A stretch of DNA of 12,867 bases, from positions 1 through 12,867 of the forward strand of contig CALDMR010000007.1 of assembly GCA_937915065.1 (NCBI GenBank), in the 5' to 3' direction. The notes beneath the pieces were generated by a model. That model worked only from the letters and a program-made list of their open reading frames with translations, was not told where the DNA came from and did not search any database. Positions 1 through 5,593 of the stretch are shown in pieces (position 1 is the stretch's first letter; the number at the start of each line of letters is the position of its first letter). Both the position numbers and the translations under genes were made by a program. Source of the stretch: an uncultured Clostridia bacterium (GTDB lineage: Bacteria > Bacillota > Clostridia > Oscillospirales > Oscillospiraceae).

Positions 1-378
1 TTATGCGCTGAAAGCGGCGTCCTTGGTGTAGAGTTCCATGATGTTCTCCGTGTTCACGCCACGGGCCTCCAGCTCATCCATCATGGCCTTAAAGAGCGGG
101 GTGCCGGTCACATACTGGACCAGCTCCTCAGAGGTGAGGCTGGTGGCGTTGTGGAGGGACTTCTTGCGGATGTCCTCCCCGGACCCGTTGGGGGTCCAGG
201 CCTCCTGCTCCTCAAAGGTGGCCTCCTCAATGTCGGTGACCAACATGGCCTGGACCCGGGCGGGCTTTTGCACCAGCATCTTGACCGTGTTGAGCAGGTG
301 GGCGGTTTCCATGTCCTTGACCTCCAGGGCCAGGCCAAAAGCTCCAATCCAGAGCTTGCCATCAAAGCGGGTTTTCAT
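1..378 (-). CDS. Hypothetical phage/element protein, 125 aa
   Basis: I do not recognise the family. The start codon at 378 follows an AAAGGAGG ribosome site with about 8 bases of spacing, and the TAA stop is at 1-3, so the gene is just complete in the window. The protein is soluble-looking and acidic, with no signal peptide or membrane segment. The N-terminal part (MKTRFDGKLWIGAFGL) looks like beta-strand, and the C-terminal half is helical and ends in short acidic helices. It is the last visible gene of the leftward operon, 24 bases after the DUF2815 gene. That position in related phage modules is often filled by replication genes such as a DNA polymerase, but nothing in this protein shows such a role. 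It shares an almost identical start region with the gene at 4069-4656. Existence of the gene is well supported; function is unknown. Confidence 0.75.
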   Translation of the reverse strand: MKTRFDGKLWIGAFGLALEVKDMETAHLLNTVKMLVQKPARVQAMLVTDIEEATFEEQEAWTPNGSGEDIRKKSLHNATSLTSEELVQYVTGTPLFKAMMDELEARGVNTENIMELYTKDAAFSA

Positions 379-402
379 CGGTATTTCCTCCTTTGTCAGT
401 TA

Positions 403-1092
403 TCACATGGGCTGTCCGGTGATGGGGTTGATGCCGTTGCCGCCGTTCCAGGGCGGGGTGTTGCCGGGGACAGGGGCCGCACCGTAGGCCCCCGGGGTAG
501 CGGGCATGGCCGCACCATAGTTGGGGGTGGCGGGAGCCGCAGGAGCGCTGCCGATGCCCGCAAAGTCAGAGGCGGCAGAGGCCTGGCCGCTCAGAGGCTC
601 CCCGTCACGGGTCTTGAGGACATTGCCCAGGCCGCAGCCGATGCCCTTGTTTCCGCTGTTGGAGTAGCCGAAAAAGCGGATGGTCACACGGCCATACATG
701 CCGCTGTAAATGTCAGAGGGGGCCAGCTCACAGTTGATGTTGTCGATGCCCACCACCTGGGGCTTGTTCTTGGTGCTGGCGGTGATGACCCAGTGGCCCT
801 TGCACTCATCGCCAAAGGGGACACCAGACTGGCGCACGCCGTCACCGTCATGGATGGGCACCTTGAGCACCGGAGGCCGGGCCCCATTCCAGGTCTTGGT
901 CAAGGCCTCCTGAGCGGCGGCGTTGATGGCGGCGTCAATGTCCGCCTTGGTGGTCGTGTCAGTCTTGGGGATGAGCAGGGTGACGGAAAACTTGGGCTCA
1001 CCGCCCTGCTGGGAGGCCCGGGGGGTGGTCAGGTTGCAGTAGGAGAGGCGCACCTCACCGGTCAGCACTTTCATGGGGTCATTCTGATACAT
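403..1092 (-). CDS. DUF2815 family, ssDNA-binding-like phage protein
   Basis: This 229-residue protein has the look of the DUF2815 family, found in Firmicutes prophages and thought to act as a phage single-strand-DNA-binding protein related to T7 gp2.5-like OB folds. What I see: an N-terminal KVLTGEVRLSYCNLTTP segment, then FSVTLLIPKTDTTTKADIDAAI, a central DGDGVRQSGVPFGDECKGHW block, and a beta-rich SGMYGRVTIRFFGYSNSGNKGIG motif. These are followed by a Gly/Ala/Pro/Asn-rich flexible tail from about residue 175 to the end. Such a tail is typical of SSB proteins, although here it lacks the usual acidic tip. The ATG at 1092 is preceded by AGGAG about 10 bases away; an internal ATG at 1074 (MKVLTG) is an alternative start. 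It lies two genes downstream of the DUF2800 nuclease, the usual partner in these modules. The family call is from memory of its motifs; the DNA-binding role is inference. Confidence 0.82.
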   Translation of the reverse strand: MYQNDPMKVLTGEVRLSYCNLTTPRASQQGGEPKFSVTLLIPKTDTTTKADIDAAINAAAQEALTKTWNGARPPVLKVPIHDGDGVRQSGVPFGDECKGHWVITASTKNKPQVVGIDNINCELAPSDIYSGMYGRVTIRFFGYSNSGNKGIGCGLGNVLKTRDGEPLSGQASAASDFAGIGSAPAAPATPNYGAAMPATPGAYGAAPVPGNTPPWNGGNGINPITGQPM

Positions 1093-1111
1093 AATCCTTG
1101 ATCTCCTTTTC

Positions 1112-1519
1112 TTAATTCATTGGGTGTTTCGTATCGGGAAAGAGGGTTTCCTCAAATACCTTGCGGGATGCCACCAGCCGCTCATAGCGTGCGTGGGCTT
1201 GCTTGAAACGGACGGTGAGCTCTTTGTTGAGGCGGAGCTGCTCAACTGTTTTTGGGTTTCGGCTCCTTGGCTTGTCCACCTTTTTCCAGCCATCCTCATA
1301 GGCTCTTGCGGCAGCTCTCATGGTTTCCTGGGCCTCCGGTATGGTGGCGTCAAAGTAGGACCGGATGCCCTGGATGGCGGCCTCATTTTCAAACTGGGCC
1401 TTTTTGGCCAGCCGAAAGAGCTTTTTGAGGTTGTGGATGGGTAGGTGTTCCAGTGCGGAGTACAGGACAGCCGCATGGAAAGAGCCGTGCTGGATGATGA
1501 AAAAGTCGCTGCCGTTCAT
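1112..1519 (-). CDS. Small helical hypothetical protein between DUF2800 and DUF2815
   Basis: This 135-residue basic protein is almost entirely helical. The stretch from about residue 30 to 125 (LKKLFRLAKKAQFENEAAIQ through RFKQAHARYERLVASRKVFE) is rich in charged residues and likely forms a coiled coil or helical bundle. It has no membrane segment or cysteine motif. The ATG at 1519 overlaps the TGA stop of the upstream DUF2800 gene in an ATGA arrangement, and its own ribosome site is weak, which suggests translational coupling to that nuclease. It is 19 bases upstream of the DUF2815 gene. Its place between a nuclease and a likely ssDNA-binding protein suggests an accessory role in DNA replication or recombination, but that is only inference from position. 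No family recognised. Confidence 0.72.
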   Translation of the reverse strand: MNGSDFFIIQHGSFHAAVLYSALEHLPIHNLKKLFRLAKKAQFENEAAIQGIRSYFDATIPEAQETMRAAARAYEDGWKKVDKPRSRNPKTVEQLRLNKELTVRFKQAHARYERLVASRKVFEETLFPDTKHPMN

Positions 1520-2754
1520 CCGTCAACCACCCCGGCAAATTCAGCAGCGGCGGGGGCGTAGGCCTCCCGCTTGTCAGAGGCCGGGGCAAGGGTGGGCTTG
1601 CCCAGAGGCTTTGTCACAAAGCCGCCAATCTTCTCCGCAAATTCAGCCTTCCCCATGAGTTTCTCCAGCTCAGAGAGCGTCTTGGGCTTGCGGTCATAGA
1701 CCAGGGCCTCATCATACCCAGCGGCAATGACGGCCTGGATGGCGGCGTCCTGGTCGGTAAAGGTCCGATTGCTCCGGCCCGCCACCAGTTTCCAGCCGAG
1801 GATTTCTTTGCCCGCCAGCAGGGCCTCCGTGGCGTAGGCCTCCAGGTCTTTGTACCATTGGACCAGTTGGGCCCCACGCTCCAGCAGATCGCCAATCTCC
1901 TCATCAGAGAGCAACGGGTGGACCTCCTCACCTGTGATGGCTCCGGTGTGGGAGTGCTCCTGGGGGACCATGGCATCCGCCGGGATGCTCCCGGCAGGCA
2001 CACAGCCTTTGAAGTCCTCCAGGGCGGTGTTGACATTGGCACGGGCCCGGCACTGGGCCTTGCCACGGCAAAAGCGGCAATGGTCACCGGGAACAAACTC
2101 ACCCAGACCAGAAAAGGCCCGCTGGGCAATGGGCTTGATACTCTCGCCCCAGGCCCTCAGCTCCTCCACGGTGATTTCATCCGTGGTGTAGCTGTCCAGC
2201 CGGGGTTGGTCAATGGTCATGCGGACCCGCTTGATGGTGTCACCGAACACGGCGGCATAGCGCCGGAGCGCTCCCAGGGCGTAAAGTTTCATTTGCGGGT
2301 TGCCCACGGCGGAAACCGGGACGCCCTTGCCGTGCTTGTAGTCGGTGATGCTCAGCAGATCGCCGCCGATGATGCAGCAGTCACAGGTGCCAAAGCCCTC
2401 CGGCACATAGTCCGAAAAGTCCACCCGGACCTCCACGGCCACGGTGGGGGCGCTGTCATAGTCCATGACCTGCTCCGTGATGTGCTCCAGGTAGAGGTCC
2501 GTGGTCTTGTCCATCTCCGGGTCATAGAGGGGGTTTTTCTTGAGCTTATTGAGCCGGGTGTTGTAGGTCCGGGTGCTCATGGGGGTGCATTTCTTGAGGA
2601 CCTTGAGCTCACCAATGGCGTGGGCCAGGCGGCCCTCCTCCGCATACTCGCTGGTGTTCTCCGGCAGCCCCTCCTCAAAGCGGGGGGCCGCCGTACACTT
2701 GAGCCAGCGGGAGGCGGAGGAGGCAGAAAGCAAAGCGTGTTTCTCAGGAGGCAT
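1516..2754 (-). CDS. DUF2800 protein, Cas4/RecB-like Fe-S nuclease
   Basis: This 412-residue protein matches the DUF2800 family of phage-encoded PD-(D/E)XK nucleases. The order of visible residues fits a Cas4/AddB-type iron-sulfur nuclease. There is a lone cysteine near the N-terminus (SRWLKC, Cys20), a YAEEGRLAH motif with His45, an acidic residue in GFGTCDCC (Asp125), the DYK core (Asp138, Lys140 in SITDYKHGKG), and then a C-terminal cluster HCRFCRGKAQC with Cys226, Cys229 and Cys235. Four such cysteines are known to hold a 4Fe-4S cluster in Cas4 and AddB. Family knowledge suggests an exonuclease that processes DNA ends during phage recombination or replication. The ATG at 2754 has a strong AAGGAGG site. 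The gene overlaps the next gene by 4 bases. It encodes no helicase motifs. Family call is confident; the precise activity is inferred. Confidence 0.88.
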   Translation of the reverse strand: MPPEKHALLSASSASRWLKCTAAPRFEEGLPENTSEYAEEGRLAHAIGELKVLKKCTPMSTRTYNTRLNKLKKNPLYDPEMDKTTDLYLEHITEQVMDYDSAPTVAVEVRVDFSDYVPEGFGTCDCCIIGGDLLSITDYKHGKGVPVSAVGNPQMKLYALGALRRYAAVFGDTIKRVRMTIDQPRLDSYTTDEITVEELRAWGESIKPIAQRAFSGLGEFVPGDHCRFCRGKAQCRARANVNTALEDFKGCVPAGSIPADAMVPQEHSHTGAITGEEVHPLLSDEEIGDLLERGAQLVQWYKDLEAYATEALLAGKEILGWKLVAGRSNRTFTDQDAAIQAVIAAGYDEALVYDRKPKTLSELEKLMGKAEFAEKIGGFVTKPLGKPTLAPASDKREAYAPAAAEFAGVVDG

Positions 2755-2765
2755 GGGGCACCTCC

Positions 2766-3293
2766 TTAAATCTGAGCGCCCAGGCCCCGGAGCTCCGTGG
2801 CGAAAGCGCCATACTGCTCCGGCTTGAGCTGGGTGACGGCCTGCACGCCATAGCGGCCCAGGAGCTCCAAAAGCTGCTGCATCTTCCCGGCGTCAACCAG
2901 GGAGGCACCGGCCCGGGAGATTTGGTCCAGGGTATAGGTGGGGGCTCCCGCAACAGGCACAGCAGGGGCGGGGGTGTTACCAGGGGCGGCAGATGTCGGG
3001 CCAGCAGTCGGCGCATTGGTCACAGGCGTGGGAGAGGGGCTGGGGACCACCACAGGGGCCGCCATAGTGGGCGCAGGTCCCGGGGTAGGGTTTACCGGCG
3101 CAGGGCTCACAGGAGCCGCCACGGGGGGCACAGGAGCCACCGCAGGGTCAGGTGTGGCCGGATAGGCGGAAACCGGCAGCGGCTCATCCGGGATGAGCAG
3201 CGCCGGGTCCGGGCCAGAGGCGATGGCCTCAGCCAGTTTCAAGATAGAGGCGGCCAGATCGGGAGCCTCAACGGTGATTTTCATTTCCATCAT
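2766..3293 (-). CDS. Proline-rich hypothetical element protein, 175 aa
   Basis: The protein has three parts: an N-terminal acidic helical region (MKITVEAPDLAASILKLAEA, residues 4-23), a long Pro/Ala/Val/Thr linker from roughly residue 35 to 115, and a C-terminal helical domain (YTLDQISRAGASLVDAGKMQ onward) ending in GLGAQI. I recall similar proteins beginning with KITVEAP from Firmicutes prophages next to DUF2800, but no function is known to me. The reading frame stays open further upstream to 3578, but the only good AGGAGG (3303-3308) abuts an ATG at 3302 and sits 9 bases from the ATG at 3293. I therefore start the gene at 3293; 3290 and 3284 also encode Met. Its start overlaps the end of the small zinc-ribbon gene by 26 bases. 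The two-domain-plus-linker layout suggests a tethering or adaptor protein, which is inference. Confidence 0.78.
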   Translation of the reverse strand: MMEMKITVEAPDLAASILKLAEAIASGPDPALLIPDEPLPVSAYPATPDPAVAPVPPVAAPVSPAPVNPTPGPAPTMAAPVVVPSPSPTPVTNAPTAGPTSAAPGNTPAPAVPVAGAPTYTLDQISRAGASLVDAGKMQQLLELLGRYGVQAVTQLKPEQYGAFATELRGLGAQI

Positions 3294-3387
3294 GGATGTC
3301 ATCCTCCTTTGTGTTTTCTTGGCAGTCACATTTCTCTCCGGGGTCCAGGTTGGCCCCGCAATAGGGACAGGTCCAGTAATACGGCAT
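3268..3387 (-). CDS. 39-aa zinc-ribbon miniprotein
   Basis: This short gene is easy to miss because of its length. It starts at the ATG at 3387, four bases after the stop of the lytic transglycosylase gene. It is preceded by GGAGGAG with 6 bases of spacing and ends in TGA at 3268-3270. The product begins MPYYWTCPYCGANLDPGEKC and continues DCQ before an acidic, Asn/His-rich tail. Cys7, Cys10, Cys20 and Cys22 form a CxxC...CxC zinc-knuckle or zinc-ribbon pattern. The ribosome site of the following gene lies inside its 3' end, so the two genes overlap by 26 bases and are probably co-translated. Similar tiny proteins starting with a WTCPYCGANLDPGE-type motif occur in Firmicutes phage elements, from memory. 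A structural or nucleic-acid-binding role is plausible but not shown. Confidence 0.72.
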   Translation of the reverse strand: MPYYWTCPYCGANLDPGEKCDCQENTKEDDIHDGNENHR

Positions 3388-3390
3388 GGC

Positions 3391-4056
3391 TTACTCCTCC
3401 AAAATGCTTGTCCAGTAGTCAAAGCGGTCCATGACCTTTGTGGAGTGCTCCGTGTGGTATGTACCGGAGGCCCACAGCTTTTGAGCACCGGAGGGGCCGC
3501 AGTTGTAGGCCATGATGGCCATTTCCGGGTCCCCGTAGGCGGTGAGGTAGTCGGAGAGGAACAGGACACCGGCCTCAATGTTTCCGGCTGGTGTCATGGG
3601 GTCAATGCCTTGCTCCAGGAGCCACCCATGATTGACCTTATTGATTTGCATGAGGCCATAGTCATTGGTGTTGCTGGTGGCATCCGGGTCAAAGCGGCTC
3701 TCCACATCGGCCACAGCCAGCGCCAGAGCGTAGGGGACGCCGTACTCCTCACAACAGGCCTGCATGGTAACCTGGAGGTCATAGTCCAGGAGGTTGCCGT
3801 CTGTCACTATGTCATCCCGCCAGAGGACCTCCTCCGTGGAGGGGACCTCACTGGGCTCATTGGTAGGCTCCGGCGTGCTGGTGCTTTCCTGGACCGGCTC
3901 CTGGAGAGTGGGGGCCGCTTTGTCAGCAGCCCTCACCCCCACGCAGTAACCGGCGGCGAAGATAGCAGCGCATACCAGGGCCAAAAAGATGACCGGGCGA
4001 TAATTGGGGCGGCGTTTGCACTTAGCAGGCCTCCGGGTTGTTTCATGGGTGGACAT
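3391..4056 (-). CDS. Membrane-anchored lytic transglycosylase (SLT domain)
   Basis: The 221-residue product cleaves the glycan strands of peptidoglycan outside the membrane, judging from its goose-lysozyme-like SLT domain. It has a short basic N-terminus, one hydrophobic segment at about residues 22-40 (signal anchor), and a Thr/Pro/Glu-rich spacer at about 50-78. The catalytic domain spans about 90-221. Inside it I see the catalytic glutamate in VADVESRFDPDA (Glu119), NDYGLMQIN (about 131-139), and the MAYNCGPSGA motif (about 182-191), all hallmarks of Slt enzymes. The ATG at 4056 has AGGGG with 8 bases of spacing; a GTG at 4065 overlaps that site and is less likely. It follows the DUF6273-like gene by 12 bases. 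A wall-degrading enzyme here could assist conjugative transfer, DNA entry or lysis; which of these is unresolved. Confidence 0.88.
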   Translation of the reverse strand: MSTHETTRRPAKCKRRPNYRPVIFLALVCAAIFAAGYCVGVRAADKAAPTLQEPVQESTSTPEPTNEPSEVPSTEEVLWRDDIVTDGNLLDYDLQVTMQACCEEYGVPYALALAVADVESRFDPDATSNTNDYGLMQINKVNHGWLLEQGIDPMTPAGNIEAGVLFLSDYLTAYGDPEMAIMAYNCGPSGAQKLWASGTYHTEHSTKVMDRFDYWTSILEE

Positions 4057-4068
4057 GGAGCTCACCCC

Positions 4069-4656
4069 TTAATTGGTGATACGGCGGAAAAGCTCCTCCG
4101 CCAGCTCACGGGTGCTGTACTGCTCCAGAGGGTTGGCGTCCTCAGCCTCCACAGTGAGGGAGGAGGGAATGAGGAAAGCGGGGCGGGACCCGTCGGTGTT
4201 GGTGCAGTGGTAGTTGCTGACACTGCCACCGGTGTGCAGGCCCATCTCCCACTTGTCATCCTCATTGACCTCCGGGGTGCTCCAGGGGGTGACGGACCAC
4301 TCAAAGCTCTCAGGCAAGGGCAGAATGTCATGGTACTTGCGGAGCTCATCCAGGGTGAGCGGGGCCACCTTGCACTCACAGGTGCCATACTCTTTGGAGC
4401 CATTGAGAGCGGTGAGGTCCACAGTGCGGGTGATGATCTCATCGGGGTTGCCGTCCGTGAGGCTCCGCAGATAGGGGCCATTGAGATGGGACCGGAGAGA
4501 GCTGGCGGCAAAGTTGTTGGAGCTGCCAAAGGCGTGGGTCATCTGGTCCAGGTGCAGCATGAGGGTGCCGTCCTTGCGGTGCTCCAGCACCAGGCAGGGC
4601 TCTCCGTGGTAGTCCACGGTCTTACCGGGGGCGATGTTCAAAACAGGGGTTTTCAT
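4069..4656 (-). CDS. DUF6273-like hypothetical protein
   Basis: The 195-residue protein has features of the DUF6273 family, common in Clostridia prophages and secreted proteins. These include an N-terminal beta-rich half (PGKTVDYHGEPCLVLEHRKD), an SLRSHLNGPYLRSL segment reminiscent of the family's short-strand/helix block, a WSVTPWSTPEV motif, a late GLHTGGSVSNYHC stretch, and the RPAFLIPSSLTVE motif close to the end, where the family ends with an Arg-Pro-Ala-Phe block. No signal peptide is visible, so the protein is probably cytoplasmic. A short helical tail (STRELAEELFRRITN) follows. The ATG at 4656 has an AAAGGAGG site; the start region is nearly identical to that of the gene at 1-378. Known members have no assigned biochemical role. 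Family assignment is from memory of the motifs and moderately sure. Confidence 0.7.
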   Translation of the reverse strand: MKTPVLNIAPGKTVDYHGEPCLVLEHRKDGTLMLHLDQMTHAFGSSNNFAASSLRSHLNGPYLRSLTDGNPDEIITRTVDLTALNGSKEYGTCECKVAPLTLDELRKYHDILPLPESFEWSVTPWSTPEVNEDDKWEMGLHTGGSVSNYHCTNTDGSRPAFLIPSSLTVEAEDANPLEQYSTRELAEELFRRITN

Positions 4657-4673
4657 TGGTATGTCCTCCTTTG

Positions 4674-4904
4674 TTATTCCTGGGCGCTTTCAATGCTGGA
4701 GATAGCCTCATCCAGAGCATCCACAGCGCTGCTCATGTTGTCCACGGCGGCGTCTGCCGCCTCATACCTCTCAGAGCCCTGGAGGTTTTCCGGCATGTTA
4801 TCCCGGTATTCTTCCTCCTCCGCCTGGAGGTTTTCCAACAGCTCTTTGGCCTCCTCAATTTTGGAGATGACCTCATCAAGAGCTTTGCGGCGTGCTTTGT
4901 TCAT
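4674..4904 (-). CDS. Small acidic coiled-coil protein, 76 aa
   Basis: The start is the ATG at 4904, six bases after an AAGGAGGAG site. The frame is open further upstream, but that extension overlaps the ribbon-helix-helix gene in another frame and is not used. The product (MNKARRKALDEVISKIEEAK...) is highly acidic and consists of two long heptad-like helices separated by a short ENLQGSERYEA loop, so it is probably a helical hairpin or coiled coil. It has no cysteine, catalytic or membrane motif. Similar small coiled-coil proteins are frequent in early regions of Firmicutes phages with no known function. It lies 10 bases after the previous stop and 17 bases before the DUF6273-like gene start. 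Confidence 0.72.
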   Translation of the reverse strand: MNKARRKALDEVISKIEEAKELLENLQAEEEEYRDNMPENLQGSERYEAADAAVDNMSSAVDALDEAISSIESAQE

Positions 4905-4914
4905 GGGCTCCTCC

Positions 4915-5121
4915 TTATTGGTCGGTTTCGTCCTCATCATCGTCCCCAGAGATGTCAATGAGGCTTTCTGCCTGGACGATGATTTCAGAAACAATCTGGC
5001 GGATGGGCAAGCCGGTCTTGAAGCGGAGCCGCCGGACAACTTTCTCCGCCTCCGGGGTGAGCCGGACGGTGCCGATGCACTCATCGGTGCGGGTCTGGGT
5101 CCTCAAAATAATGGGTTTCAT
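4915..5121 (-). CDS. Ribbon-helix-helix-like small protein, 68 aa
   Basis: The ATG at 5121 has an AAAGGAGG site with 6 bases of spacing. A short N-terminal strand (IGTVRLTPEAEKVV), a helix (EKVVRRLRFKTG) and a second helix (LPIRQIVSEIIVQAESL) follow the order of an Arc/MetJ-type ribbon-helix-helix fold, which binds DNA as a dimer through the paired strands. The protein ends in a very acidic tail (DISGDDDEDETDQ). It could be a transcriptional regulator of the element or a partition-type or antitoxin-type protein. No toxin gene is next to it, so an antitoxin role is not supported. The fold call is by pattern only. Confidence 0.7.
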   Translation of the reverse strand: MKPIILRTQTRTDECIGTVRLTPEAEKVVRRLRFKTGLPIRQIVSEIIVQAESLIDISGDDDEDETDQ

Positions 5122-5165
5122 ATTGTGCCTCCTTTGATTTGTGAAAAGCGGTGACAGTTATGGCC

Positions 5166-5408
5166 TCAGCGGCTCTGCTTTCCCCTCCGTTCAAGTTCCT
5201 GCTGCATCCTGAGCTGGGCAAGGGTAGCATCATACTGCAATCGCTGGTCCGGGAGGCGGACCCCAGAACGGCCCCGGCGCAGTTCCGTGTAGAGCGTGGA
5301 GAGCGGCACATCAAGAGCCGCCGCCATGTCTTTGACCGTTTTGCCTTGCTCCCAAAGCTCCTGGAGCGTCTGCCGGGCTTGGAGCGTTGCGAAAGCGTAG
5401 CTCGCCAT
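5166..5408 (-). CDS. Small HTH protein, first gene of the element operon
   Basis: This 80-residue basic protein has a helix-turn-helix at about residues 20-45 (GKTVKDMAAALDVPLSTLYT followed by ELRRGRSG). It resembles the N-terminal HTH of IS30-type transposases and short phage DNA-binding proteins, but no DDE catalytic domain follows, so it is not a transposase. The ATG at 5408 follows AGAGGTG with 6 bases of spacing; a GTG at 5417 overlaps that site and is less likely. It is the first gene of the leftward operon and is preceded by a terminator-like hairpin at 5432-5485. A role as regulator of the operon is plausible from position. The C-terminal 25 residues are Gln/Arg-rich and helical. Confidence 0.75.
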   Translation of the reverse strand: MASYAFATLQARQTLQELWEQGKTVKDMAAALDVPLSTLYTELRRGRSGVRLPDQRLQYDATLAQLRMQQELERRGKQSR

Positions 5409-5431
5409 TGATTTCACCTCTTTTCTGGCAT

Positions 5432-5485
5432 AAAAAAATTAGCTTGCGGGGTTCCATGTATTGCTACATGGACCCTGCAAACTAA
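5432..5485 (-). terminator. Intrinsic terminator or attenuator hairpin in the operon leader
   Basis: On the minus strand an almost perfect inverted repeat forms a stem of about 21 base pairs: arm 5465-5485 against arm 5439-5460, four-base loop 5461-5464, one bulge and a few G-U type mismatches. It is followed directly by seven T residues (5438-5432), the layout of a rho-independent terminator. It sits 24 bases upstream of the HTH gene start and reads in the same direction as the operon. There is no minus-strand gene to its right whose end it would mark. It may attenuate the operon or stop read-through from outside the element. On the plus strand no T run follows. Confidence 0.75.
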
Positions 5486-5525
5486 TCTTAGTGGTTGCCA
5501 GCGGCGGGGCCGTTCTGCTTAAAGA

Positions 5526-5554
5526 TTGCTTTTTTTGAAATCCTCTGCTATAAT
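5526..5554 (+). promoter_or_regulatory. SigA-type promoter for the YihY-family gene
   Basis: TTGCTT at 5526-5531 and a perfect TATAAT at 5549-5554 are separated by 17 bases. The -10 also has the extended TGC just before it. The transcript would start near 5561, about 33 bases upstream of the GTG start at 5594. It probably also serves trkA and trkH downstream. Confidence 0.75.
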
Positions 5555-5575
5555 AAAATGCTATTGTGTTGGAAA
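5547..5575 (-). promoter_or_regulatory. Weak candidate promoter for the leftward element operon
   Basis: On the minus strand TTTCCA (5575-5570) and TATAGC (5552-5547) are separated by 17 bases, each matching four of six consensus positions. Transcription from here would give a leader of about 130 bases containing the terminator hairpin. It overlaps the much better plus-strand promoter. This is a weak match and is offered only because the operon needs a promoter to the right of its first gene. Confidence 0.25.
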
Positions 5576-5593
5576 GCGAGGTGAGGACGCGCG

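Noticed and set aside
151..1101. A 316-codon plus-strand frame rich in Gly and Val
   Set aside because: It is antisense to the DUF2815 gene and the gene at 1-378; no ribosome site or family motif.
1858..2769. A 303-codon plus-strand frame
   Set aside because: It is antisense to the DUF2800 nuclease, whose catalytic and cysteine residues are clear.
3294..3578. Upstream extension of the proline-rich gene to 270 residues
   Set aside because: The extension overlaps the transglycosylase and zinc-ribbon genes in another frame, has shadow-like composition, and the only ribosome site fits the start at 3293.
3193..5154. A 653-codon open frame on the plus strand across several element genes
   Set aside because: It is antisense to at least six genes with good ribosome sites and recognisable motifs, has no plausible start signal, and its product is a low-complexity Gly/Val/His-rich frame typical of the shadow of GC-rich codons.
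5166..5408. The HTH gene as a remnant IS30 transposase
   Set aside because: The HTH resembles that family, but the gene is complete, has a good start and stop, and no catalytic domain or IS inverted repeats are found around it.
5439..5485. The inverted repeat as a transposon end or attachment site
   Set aside because: Only one copy is present, no target duplication or recombinase is next to it, and the T run fits a terminator better.
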